30,534 nt of DNA. It comes from Nemertoderma westbladi. Its lineage: Eukaryota; Xenacoelomorpha; Nemertodermatida; Nemertodermatidae. Shown here in pieces: positions 1 through 9,600 of the stretch. The notes beneath the pieces were generated by a model, which was not told the DNA's origin, ran no database searches, and saw nothing but the letters and a program-made list of their open reading frames with translations. The stretch lies in assembly GCA_032718475.1 (NCBI GenBank), contig JAUCBJ010000769.1, forward strand, positions 1-30,534, given 5' to 3'. Position 1 is the first letter of the stretch; each line of letters starts with the position of its first letter. Both the position numbers and the translations under genes were made by a program.

Positions 1-491
1 TTGATTGTTTATTGTCTACACTTCTCTATACAGTTCAATACTTGCACAATAATTAACAGTATACATGATTGAAGCGGTAGTGCCGACCATAATATAAAGA
101 GATTTACCAGAAAAAATTAAATATTTAAATTCCGAACAGAAATAGCACAATAAAAGTACCTACTTACGAGTACATCTCTAATTAACTGTCAAGTCGTGCG
201 ATGCTGGGTCTAATATAATTAAATGAATAAATATGTTATATCTAAATAATTGTCAAGCCGTGTGATACTGGGTCTAGTGTATTGTAATAAAAAGTTATAG
301 TTAAAATAAATAAATAATATTATGTAAATAAATAAAGAACAGTGCTTCTTTCACAATTTATCATGTTCCACTTAATTAAATAATTATGGTCAGTAGGTTC
401 ATAAAATATATAAATGAAAATTACATTATACTAAATACTCGAATCGCGCTCCATCCAATAAATAATTCGCTATTTGTTACTTAGTCACTTA
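1..491 (-). other. 3' UTR of LINE A with a 64-bp tandem duplication
   Basis: Non-coding AT-rich sequence between the ORF2 stop and the tail. Two imperfect 64-bp copies lie at 185-248 and 249-312. The second contains GCCGTGTGA on the plus strand (257-265), so the element RNA carries UCACACGGC, the reverse complement of a segment just after the ORF1 stop (3532-3540). The first copy has a two-base variant at the same place. The outer 150 bases also occur in the scrap at 15999-16155. Confidence 0.75.
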
Positions 492-3400
492 TTAATAATC
501 GTGGGTCATACTTTCGATCATTTTAGCTACCTCCACTTGATTACCTAAACCAAATAAACTTGTTAAATCAGACCAGCTTCCATTGACATGTCTCCTGGAT
601 CGCTCAGTAAATGGGCAAACGGTAACAATATGTTGTTCCGTCTGGATAGCTCCACATACACAGAAGCGCTCAGTATCTCGTACCCTGGCCCACCTCATTC
701 GTTCTACGGGGAAGCTGTGGCTACCCAGCCTAAATCTCGACCACGCTAGACGGTACCGCTCCGGAACTTTGCAGTCTTTGTACAATTGCGGCGAAGTTAA
801 CAACGGATTCACTAACTTATACAGATGACGTTTTGTTGTTACAGACTTAGACACGTCATTTTTCAGCTTATCGTTCTGGATTTTACTGTAATCCGACGGG
901 AGGTTCTTTACTCGATCCACCTCGATAAACATGGGTGAGCTGTTATCCCGGCCGATTTCCAAGGCCATCTGCAATGGAGAGTCGGCGACTGGAATAAAAC
1001 TATTCAGATATTTCCGCTGTTTATCACGGATTAAGGTTTCGAACTCTGGGAGTCCCAATTCGATAAGGCAGATGTCGCCGCACGTGGTAGGTCGAACACC
1101 CAATAGTAGCCTTACCATAGACATATACAATTTAGACATAGGGGCCAATGAACCCCCGTACCAGGTTTCACAACCGTAAGTTATAGCAGAGATCACTGCG
1201 GCGTCAAAAACTTTCCTTTTCACAACGAAAGGTAAGTCTGGGTTCTTATTTAGAAATGTCGAAAATTTTAATAGGTGACACTGCTTTTCAGAGGCGTTGA
1301 GGGAAATTACTGTAGATATTAAACCATCTGAAGTTATTGGTGAGCCCAGGTAAATGTACGAATCTGTATTTACTATTTCTTTTTCGCCGATATCAAAGGA
1401 GTTTTTATCGCTTTCTGCTCCATTTATCACTAGGAATTTGGTTTTTTTAATATTAATTACCATGCCAGATAGGGAACAAAAATTACGTAGAACTTTTAAC
1501 TTATCCAATATAGAAAGTCTGCTTGTTCCAAGAATTGCCGTATCATCCATTAGGAGTACGCTATGTAAAGATTTCAGCCAATCATCAAAAGGCAGACGTT
1601 TCAAAGTGCGTACGAAGAAGTCTATAACTATTACAAATAGGTAGCAGCTTCCTGGAGATCCTTGGCGAACGCCTCTATTACAAATAACGTGGAGCTTGTT
1701 AATGTTGGCGACTGTTATTTTGTACATGGCCTGTAATGCATTAAGCATTTTACATCCACATCCGAGGTTCTTTAACGTATCAAACATAAAACACCTTTTA
1801 ACATTGTCATACGCTTTTTCATAGTCTACAAATATTATGTACAAAATCTTTTTGTACTTCCTGGCATAATCGCACAGTAATCTAATCGCAAGGATCTGCT
1901 CTAAGCAACCGCGGCCCTTACTCGCTCCCGCTTGTTCTGGTAGGGGCTTGTACCAAGCATATAATCTATTCGTAAGAACCATATCATAGAGTTTTGCTAT
2001 ACTATTGATAATACTGATTCCCCTATAGTTAGTGCACAAGAATCGATTCCCTTTCTTAAATATTGAGATTAGCTTAGCACCCATCCACATTACGGGATAT
2101 GCTCCGGAATTAAAAATCAGATTAAACATAATGGTGATAGTTATCATCCAATTCAATGGCAGCGCCTTTATGAATTCAGCTGAAATCCCATCGGGTCCAG
2201 ATGCCTTATTTGGTTTTAGTTTTGTCGCTGCGAACCCAACTTCATGTATAGAAATATCCTCGTCCAATATAGGAACGGTCAGGTTAGTTACAATCGTCTC
2301 ATTTGCCGTATCAGGATCATTCAACAAAGAGTTATAATGCTCGCGGAATTCCTCGTCGGTTGGACTAGTTCTAGAATTAGAATCTTCAGAAAGGTCGCCA
2401 TTCCAATTTATAGCTGACCATAATTTTTTCGAATCATTGTTTTCAATCATCTTGATCCATCTTTCTGCGCCCCAGGTGTTTGTAGTAATTTCATTATCAG
2501 TATTACGGGAGCAGCCCAGGAGCCGACTTATATTTCCTTTATTTTGGGAATGTTTCGCCGAGTTATAAATAGAATTAGAAACTTCAAGGCATAGAGAGTC
2601 CGCGTTATTAGTGCTAGTGCTGGTAATGATATTCTTGATATGCTGTGTATGTTTTTCGGAGACATGATGTCTGAAGACCTCCAAACTGCAGTCAGTCGGG
2701 GATATCCGCTTATTTCGAGGAGGGTCGCTAGAGTATTGTTCATACATACCCAGCTGGCTGGCCCGGTTCGACAAAATATGTAGGGGCAGTTCGTAGACTC
2801 TAAGAACAACACTGATGGGCGCATGGTCCGATGGTAAGTCAATATTATTAAAAATATCTAGAGATAAAATTTTGTTATTCGAACTCATTATATTAGCTTT
2901 TGGTGCAACAACATAGTCGAGCGCTGATTTCCAAACACCTTTAATTTTAAATGTTAAGCCACATTGATAACTATAATTATCATTTAGCCTGAGCCCATTT
3001 AATATAATTGCGTCGGTGTCATTGCACAGCCGTTTTAATATTCTTCCATGTGAGTTCACAATGGGGTCTGGCCAGTTGTCATAATCGTGACTGTCGTCTG
3101 GATTGCCAATTCTACTGTTAAAATCGCCGCCGACTATGAATTAATCCTCTGTCATAAGCATACTCTGGATGGTCCCGAAGCTCGATTCATTATAATATTT
3201 AGATGAACTGTTAGGTATATAACATCCCCCTATGTAGTTAGAGTCTATGATCGGGATTTTAACCCACAGTTGATCCTCCACATCCCTCTTAACTTCCGTA
3301 ACAAATTCCGCCCAGATGGGATTGATAAATAGGGCTACACCACCCCGGTGATTACGTCCATGTAGACTCTTACTTCTACCTAAAAATTGTAGTCCTGGTA

Positions 3401-3554
3401 TATTAAAATCCATTATATTATTAATTTCCAATAAAAATATTACATCGAAGTTTAGTAAAAACGTGACTGTATTCTTGTTTTCGAATTTATTTTTAAAACC
3501 AGCTATATTAAACCATAAGACCTTCAGTTTTTCACACGGCCAACTTAAAAATCC
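492..3554 (-). pseudogene. LINE A ORF2 (endonuclease-reverse transcriptase), one nonsense mutation
   Basis: The frame is open from the ORF1 overlap (GGA TTT TTA, 3546-3554) to 492 except for a TAA at 3141-3143. That stop falls just before the GGDFNSRIG endonuclease motif, at a position occupied by Val in LINE B. The N-terminal segment (3431-3141) has the usual endonuclease start and an HRGGVALFI block. After the stop come GGDFNSR, SALDYVVAP and SDHAPIS (endonuclease), then RT motifs GPDGIS, NYRGISIINS, IIFVDYEKAYD, GVRQGSPG and LLMDD, where LMDD replaces the common Y/FADD. A C-x-C-x7-H-x4-C knuckle lies near the C terminus. No AUG precedes the endonuclease in this frame, so translation probably depends on recoding at the ORF1 stop. 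Apart from the stop the frame is well preserved, suggesting recent inactivation. Confidence 0.9.
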
Positions 3555-3556
3555 AA
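3532..3556 (-). promoter_or_regulatory. Candidate -1 recoding site at the LINE A ORF1/ORF2 overlap
   Basis: The minus strand reads GGATTTTTAA (3554-3545). ORF1 ends GAT TTT TAA, while ORF2 is open as GGA TTT TTA. A one-base backward slip on G GAU UUU would join the proteins. Four bases after the stop comes GCCGTGTGA (3540-3532), placed about 7 nt after the heptamer, the usual spacing for a stimulatory structure. The same 10-mer, spacing and downstream 9-mer occur in LINE B. Function is inferred only; termination-reinitiation is an alternative. Confidence 0.5.
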
Positions 3557-4489
3557 TGTTTTTCCTTGAAATAGTACGGTATTATCTCGCATGACACATC
3601 TTGTCTGCCAATTTATGAAGATGTTGGTTCCTTGGTTGCAGGGTTTGGACATTTCGTTTTTCCGAACTGCAAATAACTTGTTATCGGCCTCCATAATTCT
3701 AGGGTTTAAATCACGCTTGATATAAACGGATTTGAACTCTGTACCAGCTTTAGACAATTGACTCGCACCAGCAAGAAGACTTTCGGTGACTCTCCTTGAC
3801 CCTACCTCAACCAGAACTGGGCGGGGTCTGGGCCTAGCAGAAATCGCTGGTTCTGTTTGATTCGCCCCCTCCTTGCTGTTGGTTGAACTTGAATGAGGTT
3901 TCCCTAGCCGTTTAAAGGTTACCTTGTTGGCATCCTCATCTCTCATTCCTGCGATCTTTAAAACCTTGACGGAAAATTTTTGATCATCCTGCGAGCTGGA
4001 ACATTCCGGGATTCCACGCATAATCACATTTTTTGCTCTTCTATCGTTATCGAGTATTTCCAATTGTCGTTGTTGTTTCATGATAGAGTCTTTGCATCCC
4101 TCTACTTCACTACGGAGCATAACATTTTCTTTCTTTAATGATTCAACTGTTTTATCTATTATTGTTACCTTGGAGCGCAGAGCTCCAAGCTCATCGAGTT
4201 TTTTGTTTACGTTGGTGATATCATTCTTAACGCCTGCCAGTTCTTTGCGTATTGTCTCGCGAATAATATCAGCCATGTTTGGCGACTTGGTGGACGTCCT
4301 GGCAGGAGTCAGCTCCGCATTCTGGGCTGGGGCGATACCATATCCGGGGGCGGTATCGGTGACAGTGCTTTCATCAAGCAGGCCGGCATTCTCGAGCGCG
4401 TCGTATAGCCTTTCTTTGGTGATCTTTGAGAGGAAGTGTTGCCTGCTAACGCCCGCCAGATCGGAGATAGACAGCGGTTGGCTACTCAT
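3545..4489 (-). CDS. LINE A ORF1 protein, L1-like RNA-binding protein
   Basis: 314 codons with an ATG start. ORF1 proteins of this type are RNA chaperones that coat the element RNA in a ribonucleoprotein particle. Residues 1-40 match the N terminus of the LINE B ORF1 (SIS-L-GVS/MSK-H pattern). Residues 72-148 form a heptad-like coiled coil. An RRM-like domain begins at about 152 (RRAKNVIMRGIPE, typical of L1 ORF1/Transposase_22), followed by a basic linker and a C-terminal domain from about 255 to 314. It ends Leu-Asp-Phe-stop, the TTT TAA forming the overlap with ORF2. Upstream lies an A-rich 5' UTR (on the plus strand). I see no damage. Confidence 0.85.
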   Translation of the reverse strand: MSSQPLSISDLAGVSRQHFLSKITKERLYDALENAGLLDESTVTDTAPGYGIAPAQNAELTPARTSTKSPNMADIIRETIRKELAGVKNDITNVNKKLDELGALRSKVTIIDKTVESLKKENVMLRSEVEGCKDSIMKQQRQLEILDNDRRAKNVIMRGIPECSSSQDDQKFSVKVLKIAGMRDEDANKVTFKRLGKPHSSSTNSKEGANQTEPAISARPRPRPVLVEVGSRRVTESLLAGASQLSKAGTEFKSVYIKRDLNPRIMEADNKLFAVRKNEMSKPCNQGTNIFINWQTRCVMRDNTVLFQGKTLDF

Positions 4490-4673
4490 AATAGTCCTCT
4501 ATTCTCAGATCCAAACGAACCCAGGTACGGTATGGTACAAATAGACCGTTAAAAAAAAGAAACAAAAGGGAAAACTGCAGCTACCGTTTAGCACCAATGT
4601 GCCCAGTGCCGGTGATGCAGGGTACGGTACCATATAAAATCAGATAAAATAATTAAAAAAAAAAGAAAAAGGA
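4490..4673 (-). promoter_or_regulatory. 5' UTR of LINE A with a repeated GGTACGGTA motif
   Basis: The sequence upstream of ORF1 contains two similar blocks, each starting GGTACGGTA (near 4523 and 4620 on the plus strand) and followed by an A-rich run. It ends in a 10-A run plus 5 A (about 4655-4670), so on the sense strand the element would begin with a T-rich tract. LINE B also begins at a T tract. Full-length LINEs carry an internal promoter in their 5' UTR; I cannot identify one here. Confidence 0.4.
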
Positions 4674-4794
4674 ATTGGTTAAAATCACTACGACCGTTAC
4701 TGGGACCGCAAACGGGCACCAGCTCGTACACAGGGAGGCCTACTGCTGTACTGCTGTACTGCTCTACTTGAGCAGCATGGAGAAGTTTTATATG
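4674..4794. other. Unassigned flank between LINE A and the minisatellite
   Basis: About 120 bases of mixed composition with a short CTGCTGTA repeat near 4743. It separates the T-rich 5' end of LINE A from the first minisatellite units. It may be an extra 5' part of the element or old flanking DNA. No gene is visible. Confidence 0.3.
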
Positions 4795-5040
4795 GAGTGG
4801 GAGGGAGTGGGAGAGGGGGAAGGGAGGGAGCAGTGGGGGAGTGGGACTCAGGGATAGGGGGAAGGGAAGGGGCAGCGCGGAGGAGCGGGACTCAGGTAGA
4901 GTGGGTTAGGGGAAAGGGAGGGTGCAGTGGGATGAGTGGGACTCAGGTAGAGTTGGTTAGGGGGAAGGGAGGGAGCAGTGGGGTGAGTGGGACTCTGGGG
5001 AGGGGGAAGGGAGGGCGCAGTGGGGTGGAGTGGGACTCAG
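4795..5040. repeat. G-rich minisatellite, segment 1
   Basis: Five or six diverged units of the purine-rich repeat (GGGACTCAGG...GGGGGAAGGGA...GGGGCAG) that continues at 6655 and 15763. LINE C cuts it in the middle of a unit, right after GGGACTCAG. Confidence 0.9.
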
Positions 5041-6609
5041 TAAAAGTGTCTGAGTCTGTACTCCCAGATATTCCCATTGGCGATATCTCCTTTGCAGAAG
5101 TGAAGGCTGCTGCAAAGAGCATTAAGACCAATCGTGCCAGTGGAGTAGATGGTGTTCCCCCTGAGGTCTTTAAAATACCTGAGTGTTTAAAGCTCATCTA
5201 TCCCATCATAGTAGACATGTACCGTACAACAAGAGTCCCACAAGAAATGAAAACAAATAAGTTGGTGCCAGTTCCCAAGAAGGGCAACCTAACACTCTAT
5301 GGTTCTTTTCGGGGAATCTCATTGATCTCGATTGCTGCAAAACTATACAATAGAATTCTATTAAATCGCATCAGGGATCCCATTGAGAGACTGCTACGTG
5401 GAAATCAGAATGGGTTCCGTAAAGGTCGTGGGACCATGGAGCCCATTTTGGCACTTAGAAGGATAATTGAAGAGTTATCAAAAAAGAAAGACAGGCATCT
5501 GGCTGTTATCTTTGTTGACTTCTTCAAGGCCTTTGATTCAGTCTCTCGCTCACGTATGTTCAGCATACTTTCATTATATGGGATTCCTGATGAAATTATT
5601 GCAGCAATCAGATCAGTATACGATGGTTCGACAACATTTGTGTCTACTGTTGACGGTGACACAGAACCATTTGAAGTGTTATGGGGCGTCCTCCAAGGAG
5701 ACACACTTGCACCATTCTTGTTCATTATTGTGGTTGACTATGTTCTACGCATGTCCTTAGATCATCATAATGATGATGGGGTGATGATAACTCCACCTAC
5801 TGGCTCCAGAAGTCGAGGAAATCCTGCCAAGTACCTAACTGATCTAGACTTTGCTGATGACTTAGGAGTACTCTCAGAATCATTAGAGGGAGCCCAGCGG
5901 CTCCTCAGCTCATTAGAACATGCTGCTTCTAGTGTTGGTCTTTTTATTAACTCCAGAAAGACCAAAATTCTGACAGTTAACTTTGAAAGTCCTCAGCAAG
6001 TCTCTGATCGGATGAGCATAAGCTCAAAGGATGGTATGCTTGAGCATGTGGACGACTTCTGTTACCTGGGATCATGGGAAAGGCATGGGTAAGGGAAAGG
6101 CATGGGCAGCCTTGAATAGGCTTTCCAGGATTTGGAAGTCACCTAGAATTAATCGGAAACTTAAGGTCCGATTATTTAGAGCAGCAGTAGTTCCAGTACT
6201 CCTCTACGGGAGTCCATGCTGGGCTCTAACTGCTGAGGACACCAAATCTCTGGATGGCACATTCACAAGAATGCTACGCCGGGTACATTGTGTCAAGTAC
6301 AATGCACACATCTCCAACCAGACACTATATAACATTGGAGGTGTCTCATTGGTTCCCCCAAGCTTGACACTAGAACAAAATCGCCTCCGCTTTGCAGGAC
6401 ATTGCTTTCGCCGTGAGGACCAGCCAGTGCATAATCTTGTACTTTGGCAGCCTCATGGAGTAAATAAGCATGGTGGACAGCCCATGACCTTCTTGAGACG
6501 CATCTTAAAGGACACTGGCCTTAAAGATGCGGATGATCTAGCAAATGTCATGGGTGATAGGGAGTTGTGGCGGTGCAATTTTGTTGACAAGCCGGCACAG
6601 CATTCTTAA
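5041..6609 (+). pseudogene. LINE C reverse transcriptase, frameshifted
   Basis: The reading frame covers the RT domain: ASGVDGVPPE, GSFRGISLISI, QNGFRKGRG, VIFVDFFKAFD (catalytic Asp), GVLQGDTLAPF and DFADDLGVL (catalytic Asp pair). It then continues in another frame through the C-terminal domain to KPAQHS-stop. The shift arises at 6078-6089, where 32 bases present in D are replaced by 12 bases copied from the sequence just downstream. Otherwise only a few substitutions separate it from D (for example QGD against QGN, VLRM against VLHM). There is no endonuclease domain in this truncated copy, so it is not functional alone. The apparent open frame upstream into the minisatellite is fortuitous. 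Confidence 0.92.
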
Positions 6610-6654
6610 AAATGCAGCTGCAATGCAGCATGCCGATCCTAGTAGTAGTAGTAG
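5041..6654 (+). mobile_element. LINE C, 5'-truncated RTE-like copy inserted in the minisatellite
   Basis: Near-identical to the 3' part of LINE D (19543-22289) but in the opposite orientation. It starts abruptly at TAAAAGTG, equivalent to a point just before the RT domain of D, and ends in (TAG)5 at 6640-6654. Minisatellite sequence lies directly on both sides. GGGACTCAG is found at both junctions, but it is also part of the repeat unit, so the target duplication is ambiguous. The 3' UTR is only about 40 bases, as is common for RTE-type elements. Confidence 0.92.
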
Positions 6655-9600
6655 GGACTCAGGGAGAGGGGGAAGGGAAGGGGCAGCGGGGAGGAGTGGG
6701 ACTCAGGGAAAGGGGGAAGGGAGGGCGCAGTGGGGTGGAGTGGGACTCAGGGAGAGGGGGAAGGGAGGGGCAGCGGGGGAGTGGGACTCAGGGAGAGGGG
6801 AAGGGAAGGGGCAGCGGGGAGGAGTGGGACTCAGGGAAAGGGGGAAGGGAAGGGGCAGCGGGGTGAGTGGGACTCAGGTAGTGTGGGTTAGGGGGAAGGG
6901 AAGGGGCAGCGGGGAGGAGTGGGACTCAGGGAGAGGGGGAAGGGAGGGCGCAGTGGGGTGGAGTGGGACTCAGGGAGAGGGGGAAGGGAGGGGCAGCGGG
7001 GGAGTGGGACTCAGGGAGAGGGGGAAGGGAGGGAGCAGTGGGGTGAGTGGGACTCAGGTAGTGTGGGTTAGGGGGAAGGGAAGGGGCAGCGGGGAGGAGT
7101 GGGACTCAGGGAGAGGGGGAAGGGAAGGGGCAGCGGGGAGGAGTGGAACTCAGGGAAAGGGGGAAGGGAAAGGGCAGTGGGGAGGAGTGGGACTCAGGGA
7201 GTGAGGAAGGGAGGGAGCAGTGGGGTGAGTGGGACTCAGGTAGTGTGGGTTAGGGGGAAGGGAAGGGGCAGTGGGATGAGTGGGACTCAGGTAGAGTGGG
7301 TTAGGGGGAAGGGAAGGGAAGGGGTAGTGGGATGAGTGGGACTCAGCTAGAGGGGGTTAGGGGGAAGTGAAGGGGCAGCGGGGTGGAGTGGGACTCAGGG
7401 AGAGGGGGAAGGGAAGGGGCAGCGGGGAGGAGTGGGTCTCAGGGAGTGGGGGAAGGGAGGGGGCAGCGGGGGAGTGGGACTCAGGGAGAGGGGGAAGGGA
7501 AGGGGCAGCGGGGAGGAGTGGGTCTCAGGGAGTGGGGGAAGGGAGGGGGCAGCGGGGGAGTGGGACTCAGGGAGAGGGGGAAGGTAAGTGGCAGCGAGGA
7601 GGAGTGGGACTCAGGGAGTGGGAGAAGGGAAGAAGCAGTGGGGGATTGGGGCGAGGGTTAGGGGGAAGGGAGGGGGCAGTGGGGTGAGTGGGACTCAGGT
7701 AGAGTGGGTTAGAGGGAAGGGAAGGGGCAGTGGGCAGGAGTGGGACTCAGGGAGAGGGGGAAGGGAGGGGGCAGCGGGTGGGTGGGACTCAGGTAGAGTG
7801 GGATAGGGGGAAGGGCAGGGGCAGTGGGATGAGTAGGACTCAGGTAGAGTGGGTTAGGGGGAAGGGCAGGGGCAGTGGGGTGAGTAGGACTCAGGTAGAG
7901 TGGGTTAGGGGGAAGGGAAGGGGCAGTGGGATGAGTGGGACTCAGGTAGAGTGGGTTAGGGGGAAGGGAAGGGGTAGTGGGATGAGTGGGACTCAGGTAG
8001 AGTGGGTTAGGGGGAAGTGAAGGGGCAGCGGGGTGGAGTGGGACTCAGGGAGAGGGGGAAGGGAAGGGGCAGCGGGGAGGAGTGGGTCTCAGGGAGTGGG
8101 GGAAGGGAGGGGGCAGCGGGGGAGTGGGACTCAGGGAGAGGGGGAAGGGAAGGGGCAGCGGGGAGGAGTGGGTCTCAGGGAGTGGGAGAAGGGAGGGGGC
8201 AGCGGGGGAGTGGGACTCAGGGAGAGGGGGAAGGGAAGAAGCAGTGAGGGATTGGGGCGCAGGGTTAGGGGGAAGGGAGGGGGCAGTGGGGTGAGTGGGA
8301 CTCAGGTCGAGTGGGTTAGAGGGAAGGGAAGGGGCAGTGGGCAGGAGTGGGACTCAGGGAGAGGGGGAAGGGAGGGGCAGCGGGTGGGTGGGACTCAGGT
8401 AGAGTGGGATAGGGGGAAGGGCAGGGGCAGTGGGATGAGTAGGACTCAGGTAGAGTGGGTTAGGGGGAAGGGCAGGGGCAGTGGGGTGAGTAGGACTCAG
8501 GTAGAGTGGGTTAGGGGGAAGGGAAGGGGCAGTGGGATGAGTGGGACTCAGGTAGAGTGGGTTAGGGGGAAGGGAAGGGGCAGCGGGGAGGAGTGGGACT
8601 CTGGGAGAGGGGAAAGGGAAGGGGCAGCGGGGAGGAGTAGGTCTCAGGGAGTTGGAGAAGGGAGGGGCAGCGGTGGAGTGGGACTCAAGGAGTGGGACTC
8701 AGGGTGAGGGGAAAGGGAAGGGGCAGCGGGATGAGTGGGACTCAGGTAGAGTGGGTTAGGGGGAAGGGAAGGGGCAGCGGGGAGGAGTGGGACTCAGGTA
8801 GAGTGGGTTAGGGGGAAGGGAAGGGGCAGCGGGGAGGAGTGGGACTCAGGGAGAGGGGGAAGGGAGGGGGCAGCGGGTGGGTGGGACTCAGGTAGAGTGG
8901 GATAGGGGGAAGGGCAGGGGCAGTGGGATGAGTAGGACTCAGGTAGAGTGGGTCAGGGGGAAGGGCAGGGTCAGTGGGGTGAGTAGGACTCAGGTAGAGT
9001 GGGTTAGGGGGAAGGGAAGGGGCAGTGGGATGAGTGGGACTCAGGTAGAGTGGGTTAGGGGGAAGGGAAGGGGCAGCGGGGAGGAGTGGGACTCTGGGAG
9101 AGGGGAAAGGGAAGGGGCAGCGGGGAGGAGTAGGTCTCAGGGAGTTGGAGAAGGGAGGGGCAGCGGTGGAGTGGGACTCAGGGAGTGGGACTCAGGGTGA
9201 GGGGGAAGGGAAGGGACAGCGGGATGAGTAGGACTCAGGTAGAGTGGGTTAGGGAGAAGGGAGGGTGCAGTGGGATGAGTGGGACTCAGGTAGAGTTGGT
9301 TAGGGGGAAGGGAAGGGGCAGTGGGGAGAGTGGGACTCAGGTACAGTGGGTAAGCGGGAAGGGAAGGGGCAGCGGGGTGGAGTGGGACTCAGGGAGAGGG
9401 GGAAGGGAAGGGGCAGCGGGGAGGAGTAGGTCTCAGGGAGTGGGGGAAGGGAGGGGGCAGCGGGGGAGTGGGACTCAGGGAGAGGGGGAAGGGAAGTGGC
9501 AGCGAGGAGGAGTGGGACTCAGGGAGTGGGGGAAGGGAGGAAGCAACGGGGGAGTGGGACGCAGGGTTAGGGGGAAGGGAGGGGGCAGTGGGGTGAGTGG

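Larger units (their letters stand above)
1..4673 (-). mobile_element. LINE A, near full-length non-LTR retrotransposon
   Basis: Read on the minus strand, this element runs from a T-rich 5' end near 4673 through ORF1 (4489-3545) and ORF2 (3554-492) to a 3' UTR ending at the window edge in TTGA-type repeats (sense CAATCAA). ORF1 is an L1-like coiled-coil/RRM protein. ORF2 has an apurinic-like endonuclease, a reverse transcriptase and a C-terminal CCHC knuckle, with no RNase H seen. Its relative B at 11267-15762 has the same organisation but clearly diverged proteins. The 3' tail may continue beyond position 1, so the target-site duplication cannot be checked. I do not assign a clade. One stop codon in the endonuclease makes this copy defective. 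Confidence 0.9.

Noticed and set aside
4797-6092. Continuous 431-codon frame joining minisatellite to the LINE C RT
   Set aside because: The fusion is fortuitous: the RT part begins exactly at the truncation point of the inserted element.
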